Below are positions 18,825 through 28,788 of a stretch of 64,000 nucleotides of DNA, piece after piece. The position numbers were made by a program, and so were the translations under genes. This stretch comes from a sulfur-oxidizing endosymbiont of Gigantopelta aegis (GTDB taxonomy: Bacteria; Pseudomonadota; Gammaproteobacteria; GRL18). The stretch covers positions 397,001-461,000 of the forward strand of contig NZ_JAEHGE010000001.1 in assembly GCF_016097415.1 (NCBI RefSeq), given 5' to 3'. Below the pieces are notes generated by a model. The model did no database searches and had not been told where the DNA came from. It worked only from the letters and a program-made list of their open reading frames with translations. Positions within the stretch are counted from its first letter, which is position 1; each line of letters starts with the position of its first letter.

Positions 18825-19665
18825 TCAGGCTAAAGATTACCCGGTAACGATTCTGTGCCGTTTTATGGATGTTTCCCGTAGTTGCTATTATGATTGGGTT
18901 AGCTCTCCTAAAACGGATAGAGAGAAAGAAAATGAAGCGCTTACTGAGCAGCTAAAAAACTGTTTGAAGACAGTCGCAAGACTTATGGAACCCGTCGTCT
19001 TAAAAAGAAAACTGGCTGAAAAAGGCGTTCATATAAGCCGCCGGAGAATTGGTCGATTAATGAAAAAAGCCGGTTTGTTTTGTAAAACGAAGAGACGCTT
19101 TAAAGCGACGACTAATTCCAAGCATAATAAGCGTATATCTCCAAATTTACTGGAAAGAGAGTTTACTGTCTCTCAACCTGATCGCTACTATGTGGGTGAT
19201 ATTACCTATATTGCCACCAAGGAAGGCTGGTTATATTTAGCGGTTGTCATTGACTTATTCTCTAGGCAAATTGTTGGCTGGTCGATGGATGAGCGAATGA
19301 AAGCCAAGCTAGTCAATGATGCTTTACTGATGGCCATATGGAAGCGTAAACCAATGGATGGATTGCTTTGGCATACTGACCGAGGTAGCCAATATGCCTC
19401 TGATAGTCATAGAAAAATATTGTCGGATCATAACATAATTCAGTCTATGAGCCGCAAAGGAAATTGCTGGGACAATGCTGTATCAGAGAGCTTCTTTCAT
19501 AGTTTGAAAACTGAATTGACGCACCATTGTCGATTCAAAACCAGAGTAGAAGCAAAGCAGGCAATATTTGAATATATTGAGGTATTTTATAATCGGGAGC
19601 GACTTCATTCGGCTAATGATTATTTGTCACCAGTCGATTATGAAATACAGCAGGAAATAGCTTAA
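18802..19665 (+). CDS. IS3-family OrfB (DDE transposase catalytic subunit)
   Basis: 287 residues with an rve integrase core: the catalytic Asp residues lie in [14 protein letters not shown] and [11 protein letters not shown], and the Glu in [13 protein letters not shown]. An HTH_21 block ([17 protein letters not shown]) precedes it. Between about residues 53 and 68 the frame reads [12 protein letters not shown], whereas the neighbouring frame of the same DNA encodes the family motif [14 protein letters not shown]. The ORF is therefore kept open by two compensating A-run changes and its product has a scrambled segment. OrfB is normally made fused to OrfA by frameshifting. Confidence 0.85.
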   Translation: MKYAWITDQAKDYPVTILCRFMDVSRSCYYDWVSSPKTDREKENEALTEQLKNCLKTVARLMEPVVLKRKLAEKGVHISRRRIGRLMKKAGLFCKTKRRFKATTNSKHNKRISPNLLEREFTVSQPDRYYVGDITYIATKEGWLYLAVVIDLFSRQIVGWSMDERMKAKLVNDALLMAIWKRKPMDGLLWHTDRGSQYASDSHRKILSDHNIIQSMSRKGNCWDNAVSESFFHSLKTELTHHCRFKTRVEAKQAIFEYIEVFYNRERLHSANDYLSPVDYEIQQEIA

Positions 19666-19956
19666 ATCGATTGATTGAAGAGGGGTAAAAGGCGACATAA
19701 ATGCCGCCCATTACCGTTGACGGCCATCGGCTCCTCAGCCTGTGCCGTGAAGATATTGTAACAGGATCATTACCGTTGTGAAAATACCTTGGGTGAATGG
19801 AACGGCTCTATCGTTCCAGAGGGCAAAGCCCTTTCTCTTCATCTGTTTAAAGTTAACATGAGAAACTAAAATGATAGGAAATACAAAATGACAAAAATCA
19901 CTTGAAACAGCCAAAAAAATATTTAGAAAACTGTCCGGAAAAGTGTTGACACATCA
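19666..19956 (+). other. Non-coding 3' tail of the IS3 element
   Basis: After the orfB stop, 291 bp remain before the right end, long for an IS3 element. It holds stems GGAACG/CGTTCC (19799-19817) and AGGGC/GCCCT (19820-19832), a GGCT/AGCC stem and a repeated CATTACCGTT. The tail is essentially identical in copies 1, 3 and 4 and partly kept in copy 2, so it moves with the element. It may be a terminator, a small RNA or end-binding sites. Confidence 0.6.
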
Positions 19957-20679
19957 GGTAAAGGTATTTCCTGCCTGATAGCCCAGTTGTTCAAATTCAC
20001 CCTTAGTATCAATCATCATTTTGATGTTTTTTCCAGAAGTAAAAGTATCAATAAAAGACACTGGCGTATTAAAATCATTCACATCTAAACGACGCTCTAA
20101 ATCACCGGGCAAACCCACATTATTAATTTCTACAATGAGTTTATTCAGTTCTTGTTTTAAGTTCACATTTTTAGGTTGCTCAGCAAAAGTGATAATAATA
20201 TTACCCTCGCCGTCTTCACCTAAACGGAAATCAATATCTCTGATGCTATTTCGACCTAAAGATGCCGTTGAATGAGCAACATTTGCTTTGTCCAGAACAA
20301 TAACAACGCGATTACCATCAACTTCAGTAGAGTAGGTTGTTAAAGCAACCATATTTAATACCACACGCGTTCGACCTCCCGCAGCCACGGCATTGATACT
20401 GCGGGCTAAGCCAATGCCGATTGTTTGGCGCTTATTTTTCAAAGCCACTCCCGTATCGGGAAAATCCAGAGCAATTCGAGCCGGAGAATCAATCGTAAAA
20501 GAGCCTGGTGCTGAGGCGCTTTCACTAAATTGTAAAATCACTTGTACCTTATCGCCCGGTATGGAGGCAAAGGAAATATCTTCGAGCATATTAGCGGCAT
20601 GCACAGCGCCCATCAGGCTGATGGATAGACTCCACAAGACAGCCAATAAAAACCGTTTGAAAATTATTTTACTGTTCAT
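19957..20679 (-). pseudogene. pilQ: pilQ, 5' third only; secretin domain lost at IS3 copy 1
   Basis: The signal peptide (FLLAVLWSLSISLMGAVHA) leads to AMIN-type domains (LEDISFASIPGDKVQVILQF; RDIDFRLGEDGEGNIIITF) that bind peptidoglycan. The frame ends at residue 241 (GYQAGNTFT) where the IS supplies a TGA stop. Full PilQ is about 700 residues, so the N0, N1 and secretin domains are missing. PilQ is the outer-membrane pore of type IV pili; as drawn it cannot assemble. It is the last gene of the pilMNOPQ operon here; aroK and aroB, usual neighbours downstream, are not found beyond the IS. Confidence 0.9.
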
Positions 20680-20778
20680 AATATTCTCTCTAATATTTCC
20701 CGGATTACTTATATGAAAATCACTTTTATTAGTAACTATTTTTTGTTTTAAAAACTTTATCCTAGAATAATTTTGATA

Positions 20779-21291
20779 TTACTCTTTCAACGCAATGGAT
20801 GCTTTACGCTCTTCCCACCCGCCTTTACCGTCTGACACCAGCTCCAGCAACAAAACATACTCTTCATTAATGGCTGTTACCCGACCATAATTTTTGCCCA
20901 TATAATGGCCAATTGAAACTCTATGCAATAAGCCATCAGGATCTTTAATCAAAATCCATTCCGACTCTTTTTGTGCCAAAGTGCCCACCATTCTCAAACT
21001 ATCCAGTGAAAAATCTTCCAGAGGCTCTCTTGGACGAGCCTCATCTGGGCGTGGTCCTCTATAGGGACCACTAAAGACTTCAATATCAACTACTGGTTTA
21101 AATGGGTCTCGAATATCCCTAGCATTATAAGCATACGGAGGATGCGTTATAAATTCTGGCAAGTGTTTTACTTTCCCCTTATAGGTTGCTTTGGTTTTTT
21201 GCACATAGCCTTGTAAGTCGCTCATGTCATTGTTGACACAGCCCGACAGTATCATTAACGATGATATGATTAGCAATATTTTTTTCATCAA
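20779..21291 (-). CDS. pilP: Type IV pilus inner-membrane lipoprotein PilP
   Basis: 170 residues with a lipoprotein signal (LLIISSLMILSGC, lipidated Cys 18) and the PilP beta-domain: RDPFKPV, LRMVGTLAQKESEWILIKDPDG and HRVSIGHYMGKNYGRVTAI. It links the PilNO inner-membrane complex to the secretin PilQ. It lies 60 bp after pilO and 99 bp before pilQ in the pilMNOPQ order. Confidence 0.95.
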   Translation of the reverse strand: MMKKILLIISSLMILSGCVNNDMSDLQGYVQKTKATYKGKVKHLPEFITHPPYAYNARDIRDPFKPVVDIEVFSGPYRGPRPDEARPREPLEDFSLDSLRMVGTLAQKESEWILIKDPDGLLHRVSIGHYMGKNYGRVTAINEEYVLLLELVSDGKGGWEERKASIALKE

Positions 21292-21351
21292 ATAAATCTC
21301 AATTATTTTCTTTAACTACTGATAAATTGATTAGTTCGTTATCAATAAACA

Positions 21352-21996
21352 TTAGCGTCTACGTTTTCTCTTACTTTTCTTTTTCGTCGATGAAATTTCA
21401 TCTTGATCAAGATAACGATAAGTCTTAGCCACTAAAGTGATGGTGAGCTTTTTATCTGCCTCATCAAGCACGCTATCTTTTTTAGTCTTTATAGGTACCA
21501 TAGACACATTATGAATAGTCACAATTCGAGGTAATGCAGCAATACCGGTGGCAAAACCACCAAAGTCATGGAATGTCCCAGTCACTTTAATATTCACTGG
21601 TAACTCAGCATAGAACTCTTTTCTACTTTCGCCTGAAGGCTTAAACAAGCTAAATTCAAGATTATTACTCAGACCCGTTTGAGAAATTTCCACTAACAAA
21701 TCGGCCACTTCGGTTTTTTGTGGTAATTGCTTTAAAATAGAATCAAAGCGTTTTTCCATTTCAACCATTTGTAATTTATAAGCTTCAAGATTTGCTGCTT
21801 TACCCTGCTTTGCTTTAAATTCTTTCTTTAGCGGTTGTTCTTTACTTTCAACTTTTTCAAGTTCAAGCATCGTATCCTGAGTGAAATAATAAAAACCACC
21901 ACCTAAGACCAAAGCAAAAACGATAAAAGTTGCTATCAGCCTTACACCAAGCGGCCAACTGCCAATATTTTCAAAATCCAGTTCATTTATATTCAT
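21352..21996 (-). CDS. pilO: Type IV pilus alignment protein PilO
   Basis: 214 residues: a short cytoplasmic start (MNINELDFENIGSWPLGVR), one membrane segment (LIATFIVFALVLGGGFYYF), a coiled coil and a periplasmic ferredoxin-like domain (LPVNIKVTGTFHDFGGFATGIAALPRIV in outline). The C-terminus is very basic (KKKSKRKRRR), which is unusual but short. It dimerises with PilN and forms the alignment complex in the inner membrane. It starts 5 bp after pilN. Confidence 0.95.
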   Translation of the reverse strand: MNINELDFENIGSWPLGVRLIATFIVFALVLGGGFYYFTQDTMLELEKVESKEQPLKKEFKAKQGKAANLEAYKLQMVEMEKRFDSILKQLPQKTEVADLLVEISQTGLSNNLEFSLFKPSGESRKEFYAELPVNIKVTGTFHDFGGFATGIAALPRIVTIHNVSMVPIKTKKDSVLDEADKKLTITLVAKTYRYLDQDEISSTKKKSKRKRRR

Positions 21997-22001
21997 TATG
22001 C

Positions 22002-22588
22002 TTAACCCTTAGCCTTTTTTGCTTTATTAGCTTTTTTCTTTTCAGGATTGGCTTGTTGCGATGTCAAAGTAAACTGACTATAACCTTCAGCATTTTTACC
22101 TTTTTTCTTACTCTGAATCACTTTCAATTTAGGATTTTTTAACCACTCTGCACGTTCTATATTACGCATATAAGCAGAAACACGGGCATTAGATTGGGCA
22201 ACACCATCAAACGTCAGTTGCTTTTTCTTTTGGTTAAACTTATTTAAATGTACACCTTCTGGCAGCACTTTTACCATTTCATCCAGCATATGAACACTAT
22301 CAGAGCGGTTTCCCTGTAGCTCTTGAATTACATTCATACGTGATAATAAATCTGATTTCTTTTTCTCCAGCGCCTTAATTTCAGCAATGGCTTTTTCAAC
22401 TTTTTTGATTTCTGATTTAAGATAGCCATTACGTGCAGATTGATAATCAATCATCGCCCCCAATTGCATTTGCACGGCAAAAACAACCGCCACACCGGCA
22501 ATGCCAGCCGCAGCCAACATCCCATAAAACTGTTGTTCAATTTGTTTGCGTCGTTCTTCACGCCAGTTGAGTAAATTAATTCTAGCCA

Positions 22589-22589
<1 letters not shown>
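22002..22589 (-). CDS. pilN: Type IV pilus assembly protein PilN
   Basis: 195 residues. The conserved cytoplasmic N-terminus MARINLLNWREERRK, which docks into PilM, is followed by a membrane segment (FYGMLAAAGIAGVAVVFAVQ), a coiled coil and a periplasmic domain with LPEGVHLNKFNQKKKQL. A lysine-rich tail (NPEKKKANKAKKAKG) ends it. Its ATG overlaps the pilM stop by one base, indicating translational coupling. Confidence 0.95.
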
Positions 22590-23740
<1,151 letters not shown>

Positions 23741-23746
23741 TTACCA

Positions 23747-23779
23747 TTTTCAATAACTTTTCAATAACTTTTCAATAAC
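23747..23779. repeat. Three tandem copies of TTTTCAATAAC
   Basis: Three exact 11-bp units run head to tail in the pilM upstream region. They are too short for a CRISPR and have no spacers. The next repeat in this spacer also has an 11-bp unit, roughly one helical turn. Confidence 0.85.
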
Positions 23780-23918
23780 TTACAAGACAATCATAATATA
23801 TTAGATTGATTTTGCAAGTTTATCCTGAAAATTGCAAATAATTTACCGATATATCACTGATTCTTTACAAACTTAGACTACAAATGATAAATAAACAAAG
23901 TTCTAGTTCATCTTTTAG

Positions 23919-23984
23919 TAAAAAAGTCATAAAAAAGTCATAAAAAAGTCATAAAAAAGTCATAAAAAAGTCATAAAAAAGTCA
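23919..23984. repeat. Six tandem copies of TAAAAAAGTCA
   Basis: Six exact 11-bp units lie in the 623-bp spacer between pilM and ponA. Phased A6 tracts about one helical turn apart would curve the DNA strongly. The copy number may vary between strains. The rest of the spacer is AT-rich with no supported gene. Confidence 0.9.
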
Positions 23985-24282
23985 ATTATTTTTGTTATTT
24001 GTCGAATTTGTCTATTTTAGGGTCTATTACGATTGCCTGACAACTATCTTTCATCCTTCTTTCACATCATAGGAAGATGACTCTATTTATAAGAATTCAT
24101 CCTATCATTTTAATAGCTTTTTGTTTTTCTTCAATCGCTTAGATGATACTCGTATGATAGTACATTAATTTATAGAATCAAGTCGCTTATTGATTTATTT
24201 TTTAAAAACGAGTGTGATATCACAAAAAAAGCTCTATAATTAAGTATATTACGTGATCATATTAACACCAACTTGAGCAATT

Positions 24283-26736
24283 ATGCGCCGTCTATACCAA
24301 CTTTTTCTGACTCTCCTCACACTTTTTCTAACCGTTGCCGTTATTTCTGTGATTACAATCACATCGGCTTATCTCTACCTTGAGCCCAAACTACCTGAAA
24401 TTGATGTTCTCAGAGATGTGCAATTACAAGTCCCATTGCGCGTCTACTCTTCTGACAATAAATTAATGGCTGAGTTTGGAGAAAAGAAACGTGAGCCCGT
24501 TACCTTTGAAGAGCTGCCCGAGCAATTAATACAGGCCGTTATTTCCGCTGAAGATGAAAACTTTTTTCATCATCCCGGCGTAGACTATAAAGGCATTCTT
24601 CGTGCAGTGGTTCATCTGATAAAAACGGGGCAAAAAGGCCAGGGTGGCAGTACCATTACCATGCAGGTTGCCCGTAACTTTTTCCTCACCCGCGATAAAA
24701 CCTACATTCGTAAAATCAATGAGATCTTTTTATCACTAAAGATTGAAAAAGAGCTGTCAAAACAGGAAATTATGGCACTCTATATGAATAAAATTTATCT
24801 AGGGCATCGTTCTTATGGTGTGGCTGCCGCTGCTAAGGTCTATTATGGCAAGCCATTAAGTGAACTCTCTTTAGAGCAATATGCCATGATTGCCGGACTA
24901 CCCAAGGCCCCATCCCGATATAATCCTGTGACCAATTCCAGTCGCGCAACCATTCGCCGCAACTATGTGCTGGGACGGATGTTACAACTTAATTATATCA
25001 GTCAGGAGCGCCATTCTCAGGCAATTACCACCATTGATGACGCATCAATACACAGTGCTAACATTGAAATCAAATCACCTTATGTGGCCGAAATGGTGCG
25101 TGCGCACATGATAGAAAAATACGGTAGCAACGCTTATACCACCGGCTTTAATGTCTATACCAGCGTCTCCAGCAAACTGCAAAAAGCAGCCAACAATGCA
25201 TTGCGTTCAGCACTCATGAGTTATGAACACCGCCATGGTTATAAAGGTGTGTTAGGACACTTCGATCTGCAAGCCGATACACCGATGTTGGAACAGGTCG
25301 AGTTACTTAATGACTTTAAACCCGTTGGCCACTTGAAACCCGCTTTAGTCATTGCCATTGCTGAGCACCCCGCTGAAGAAATAAGCAAAGATAAAAAAAG
25401 CAAGAAAAAGAAAAATAACGACAATAGACAATTTGCCCAATTGTTATTAAAAGATGGTAGTAGCGCAGAATTAGACTGGAAACACATCAAGTGGGCAAAA
25501 AAATACATTAATGACCGCCGCATGGGGAAAAAACTGAAGAAAATTGAAGATGTCATTAATATTGGTGATGTTATCTATATCGAACGCTATAAAAACGGTG
25601 ACTATGTGCTGGCACAAATTCCCGAGGCAGCAGGCGCACTGGTTTCTTTAAATCCACAAAATGGAGCCATCAATGCCTTGACCGGTGGCTTTGATTACTA
25701 CCATAGTAAGTTTAACCGTGTGATTCAAGCTAAGCGCCAGCCAGGCTCAAATTTTAAGCCATTCATTTATTCAGCGGCTTTAAACAAGGGCTATACCACT
25801 GCCACTCTAATCAATGATGCACCGGTAGTGTTTAAAGATAATTATCTCGAAGGTTTTTGGCGTCCCGATAATTATAGTGGCAAATTTTTTGGCCCCACCC
25901 GTTTACGCAAGGGACTGATCAAATCAAGAAACCTAGTTTCCATTCGTATCCTGCGTGACATTGGTATTAAATACGCCATTGACTACGTACAACGCTTTGG
26001 TTTTACCGAAGATGAGCTACCTAAAAACCTGTCTCTGGCATTGGGTAGTGCGACTTTAACACCCATGCAAATTGCCCATGGTTATGCGATTTTGGCCAAT
26101 GGCGGTTTTGATGTTAAACCCTGGTTTATTGAGCGCATTGAAAATCCACAACATGAAGTGATTTTTTCTCAGCAATACACCCGTGTTTGTAGCAATGACT
26201 ATCCTCAAGAAAGCTGTCCCGATGATGAAAGCCTACGTGCCCCCCGCGTCGCAGAAGCAGATAATATTTTTCTCATGACGACTATTTTGCGTGATGTTAT
26301 TAAGCGTGGTACCGGTAGAAAGGCCATGAAACTGGGGCGTAAAGACTTAGCAGGAAAAACAGGCACGACCAATGATCAATTAGATGCCTGGTTCTCCGGC
26401 TTTAATCGCCAAGTGATGGCCACTAGCTGGGTTGGTTTTGACACACCACGCTCTTTAGGACGTCTGGAGTTTGGTGGTACGGCTTCACTGCCTATGTGGA
26501 TGAGTTTTATGAAGGTGGCATTAAAAGATGTACCAGAACAACCATTGGTCCCACCAGAGAACATTGTGACGGTGAAAATTGATTCCGAAACAGGTTTATT
26601 GGCTTCAGCTAACTCTAAAGCCACACAATATGAATATTTTATTGATGGCACAGAGCCACAGCGTTCCGGTACTGAGAGTGGTGCAGCAAACGTACCCGGT
26701 GGAGGAAATGAAGCAGCTAACGAGGAACTATTCTAA
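24283..26736 (+). CDS. mrcA: Penicillin-binding protein 1A (bifunctional transglycosylase/transpeptidase)
   Basis: 817 residues. An N-terminal membrane anchor (about 8-30) is followed by the GT51 glycosyltransferase domain with SAEDENFFHHPGVDYKGI (catalytic Glu) and GGSTITMQVARNFF. An OB-like inserted region carries a lysine-rich loop (SKDKKSKKKKNNDN). The transpeptidase domain has the active serine in RQPGSNFKPFIY (about 487), an SRN-type motif KSRNLVS and the KTGTTND motif near 692. It polymerises and cross-links peptidoglycan. Divergence from pilMNOPQ is the usual gammaproteobacterial order. Confidence 0.95.
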   Translation: MRRLYQLFLTLLTLFLTVAVISVITITSAYLYLEPKLPEIDVLRDVQLQVPLRVYSSDNKLMAEFGEKKREPVTFEELPEQLIQAVISAEDENFFHHPGVDYKGILRAVVHLIKTGQKGQGGSTITMQVARNFFLTRDKTYIRKINEIFLSLKIEKELSKQEIMALYMNKIYLGHRSYGVAAAAKVYYGKPLSELSLEQYAMIAGLPKAPSRYNPVTNSSRATIRRNYVLGRMLQLNYISQERHSQAITTIDDASIHSANIEIKSPYVAEMVRAHMIEKYGSNAYTTGFNVYTSVSSKLQKAANNALRSALMSYEHRHGYKGVLGHFDLQADTPMLEQVELLNDFKPVGHLKPALVIAIAEHPAEEISKDKKSKKKKNNDNRQFAQLLLKDGSSAELDWKHIKWAKKYINDRRMGKKLKKIEDVINIGDVIYIERYKNGDYVLAQIPEAAGALVSLNPQNGAINALTGGFDYYHSKFNRVIQAKRQPGSNFKPFIYSAALNKGYTTATLINDAPVVFKDNYLEGFWRPDNYSGKFFGPTRLRKGLIKSRNLVSIRILRDIGIKYAIDYVQRFGFTEDELPKNLSLALGSATLTPMQIAHGYAILANGGFDVKPWFIERIENPQHEVIFSQQYTRVCSNDYPQESCPDDESLRAPRVAEADNIFLMTTILRDVIKRGTGRKAMKLGRKDLAGKTGTTNDQLDAWFSGFNRQVMATSWVGFDTPRSLGRLEFGGTASLPMWMSFMKVALKDVPEQPLVPPENIVTVKIDSETGLLASANSKATQYEYFIDGTEPQRSGTESGAANVPGGGNEAANEELF

Positions 26737-26765
26737 TAAAAAAGTCTAGTGGAAATAAAGCCTCA

Positions 26766-27362
26766 ATGCGGCAACAACAAAGCCTGGCATTTGAAGCCGC
26801 TCGCTTAATGACCGAAGAAGGGTTCGACAGCCTCCCAAAAGCAAAAAGAAAAGCGGCTAAAAAATTAGGCTTGGAAAACCCGAAAGACTGGCCAGACGAT
26901 AGCTTAATTTTAAGCGAACTCAGCCTGCAACGGTCCTTGTTCCAATCAAACCATCATCAAGTGCTATACGACTTGCGGGAAACTGCACTCAAGGCAATGC
27001 AACTTTTCGCAACGTTCAAACCTCGTCTGATGGGTGCATTGGTTTCAGGCTATGCCAGTGAACAGACAAGCATTGATATTCTCCTCACAGCCAACACTGC
27101 TGAAGAGATTGCACTAGAATTGATGCAACAGCAAATTCCCTATCAAATTCAGGAACACAGCTTACACTATGAACGTAGTTCTACAGCGAAAAAAAACCCG
27201 ATAATGATACCCGTCTATCAATTTTATGCCGCACAACAACAGATTAAACTCATGGTATTGGAAGAGCAGCATCACAAAAAATCACCCTTTGATCCTGCTA
27301 CAGGACAAGCATTTGCAAAGCTCTCCATTGAACAACTAAAAAGATTACAGCTAAAGATTTAG
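26766..27362 (+). CDS. Conserved proteobacterial protein of unknown function, nucleotidyltransferase-like
   Basis: 198 residues. The N-terminal QSLAFEAARLMTEEGFDSLPKAKRKAAKKLG and the central RLMGALVSGYASEQTSIDILLTANTAEEI match a conserved family often found near cell-wall or malic-enzyme genes in gammaproteobacteria. The GxxSGxAxxxxxIDI pattern resembles a nucleotidyltransferase fold, but I see no complete catalytic triad. It starts 30 bp after ponA on the same strand. No function is assigned. Confidence 0.75.
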   Translation: MRQQQSLAFEAARLMTEEGFDSLPKAKRKAAKKLGLENPKDWPDDSLILSELSLQRSLFQSNHHQVLYDLRETALKAMQLFATFKPRLMGALVSGYASEQTSIDILLTANTAEEIALELMQQQIPYQIQEHSLHYERSSTAKKNPIMIPVYQFYAAQQQIKLMVLEEQHHKKSPFDPATGQAFAKLSIEQLKRLQLKI

Positions 27363-27370
27363 TGGGGTAT

Positions 27371-27451
27371 CGTAGGGTGGGCTGCCCACGCAGACCTGGG
27401 ACTTATCCTCACATTTTCAGCGTGGGCAGATAAAGCCATGCCCACCCTACG
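27371..27451. repeat. Palindromic MITE-like repeat, copy A (left arm shortened)
   Basis: CGTAGGGTGGG (27371-27381) pairs with CCCACCCTACG (27441-27451), and CTGCCCACGC (27382-27391) pairs with GCGTGGGCAG (27420-27429). The right arm carries ATAAAGCCATG between these blocks, which the left arm lacks. The same palindrome occurs complete at 62769-62862. It lies between two convergent genes and could act as a terminator. Confidence 0.85.
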
Positions 27452-27454
27452 ATT

Positions 27455-28723
27455 TTAGTCTATCTTATAAGGCTTATAGGGCATTCTGGACACACCGCTA
27501 TCAATAGCAGCCTGAGCGACGGCTGGTGGTACGGTTACCATAAGACGTGGATCAAAAGGCTTAGGGATAATATAATCCGAACCAAATTCTAAACTATCCA
27601 TCCCATAGGCTTCTAAGACTTCATCCGGCACTGGCTGTCGGGCGAGATCAGCCAATGCATGAACGGCAGCAATTTCCATTTCGGTATTAATTGTAGAAGC
27701 CCGTACATCCAATGCGCCACGGAAGATAAAGGGGAAGCCCAACACATTATTGACCTGATTAGGAAAATCTGAACGCCCCGTGGCCATGATTAAATCATCC
27801 CGAACTGCCAATGCAACATCAGGATCAATTTCAGGATCAGGATTAGACAGAGCAAAAATAACCGGGCGTTCGGCCATACTGGCGACCATTTCAGCGGTCA
27901 CAAGATTTGGCCCAGAAACACCAATCAAGACATCCGCACCCTGCATGGCATCGGCCATGGTACGGTCATCAGTTTTGGAGGCAAATTCCTGCTTATAAAT
28001 ATTTAAGTCGTCACGCCCGCTATGAACAACCCCCTTGCGATCAACTAGGTTGATTTGTTGTTTATCAATACCCAGAGAAAGCAATAAACGCATAGAAGCA
28101 ATACCGGCTGAACCCGCACCAATACAGACAATTTTAATGCTCTGTAAGGATTTTTTCTGCACGGCTAAGGCGTTCAATAAGCCAGCAGCAATAATAATTG
28201 CCGTACCATGTTGATCATCATGAAAAACAGGAATATCCAAACGCGCTTTTAATTCTTTTTCAATTTCAAAGCATTGGGGTGCGGCAATATCTTCCAAATT
28301 AATACCACCAAAGGTGGGTGCGACATTAACCACAGTTTCGATAAAAGAGGCTTGCGATGGCGCAGTGACTTCCAGATCAAACACATCAATGCCAGCAAAT
28401 TTTTTGAATAACACACCCTTGCCTTCCATGACGGGCTTTCCTGCTAAAGCGCCCACATTCCCCAGACCTAAAACAGCCGTACCATCGGTGATGACGGCGA
28501 CTAAATTACCCTTGGAAGTGTATTCATAAGCTAATTCAGGATCTTTGGCAATTTCACGTACCGGCTCAGCAACGCCGGGGGTATAGGCTAAAGAAAGATC
28601 GTCCTGTTGCTCACAAGGCTTACTGGGGATGACACTAATTTTCCCCGGAAATGGCTTGGCATGATAGGCCAGTGCTTTTTCACGTAGAATTTCATGTTTG
28701 GTTTTTTTGCTATTATCAGACAT
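27455..28723 (-). CDS. maeB: Malic enzyme, short form without phosphotransacetylase domain
   Basis: 422 residues. The malic domain has [16 protein letters not shown] and [11 protein letters not shown]; the NAD(P)-binding domain has [18 protein letters not shown], and FHDDQHGTA is the metal- and substrate-site block. It oxidatively decarboxylates malate to pyruvate. It corresponds to the N-terminal 430 residues of MaeB; the C-terminal Pta-like regulatory domain of the 750-residue form is absent, as in many bacterial short forms. Cofactor choice cannot be settled from sequence reading alone. Confidence 0.92.
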   Translation of the reverse strand: MSDNSKKTKHEILREKALAYHAKPFPGKISVIPSKPCEQQDDLSLAYTPGVAEPVREIAKDPELAYEYTSKGNLVAVITDGTAVLGLGNVGALAGKPVMEGKGVLFKKFAGIDVFDLEVTAPSQASFIETVVNVAPTFGGINLEDIAAPQCFEIEKELKARLDIPVFHDDQHGTAIIIAAGLLNALAVQKKSLQSIKIVCIGAGSAGIASMRLLLSLGIDKQQINLVDRKGVVHSGRDDLNIYKQEFASKTDDRTMADAMQGADVLIGVSGPNLVTAEMVASMAERPVIFALSNPDPEIDPDVALAVRDDLIMATGRSDFPNQVNNVLGFPFIFRGALDVRASTINTEMEIAAVHALADLARQPVPDEVLEAYGMDSLEFGSDYIIPKPFDPRLMVTVPPAVAQAAIDSGVSRMPYKPYKID

Positions 28724-28788
28724 TCTCTGTCCCCATATTTATTAGATACTTTAAAGAGTTATTAGATATTTTAAAAAATAGTTAGATA

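Larger units (their letters stand above)
18438..19956 (+). mobile_element. IS3-family element, copy 1 (longest copy)
   Basis: The ends are TAATGTGGCTATACTTAACC on the left and, read inwards, TGATGTGTCAACACTTTTCC on the right, both followed by GGACA. All four copies in the window agree on these TAA/TGA-starting ends. There is no flanking 3-bp duplication (cta on the left, ggt on the right), unlike copies 2 and 3, so this copy is probably a recombination product. It carries orfA, orfB and an unusual 291-bp tail after orfB. Relative to copy 3 it has 11 extra bases before orfA. Confidence 0.88.

Noticed and set aside
23919-23984. Possible CRISPR array
   Set aside because: Units are 11 bp, contiguous and without spacers; no cas genes in the window.
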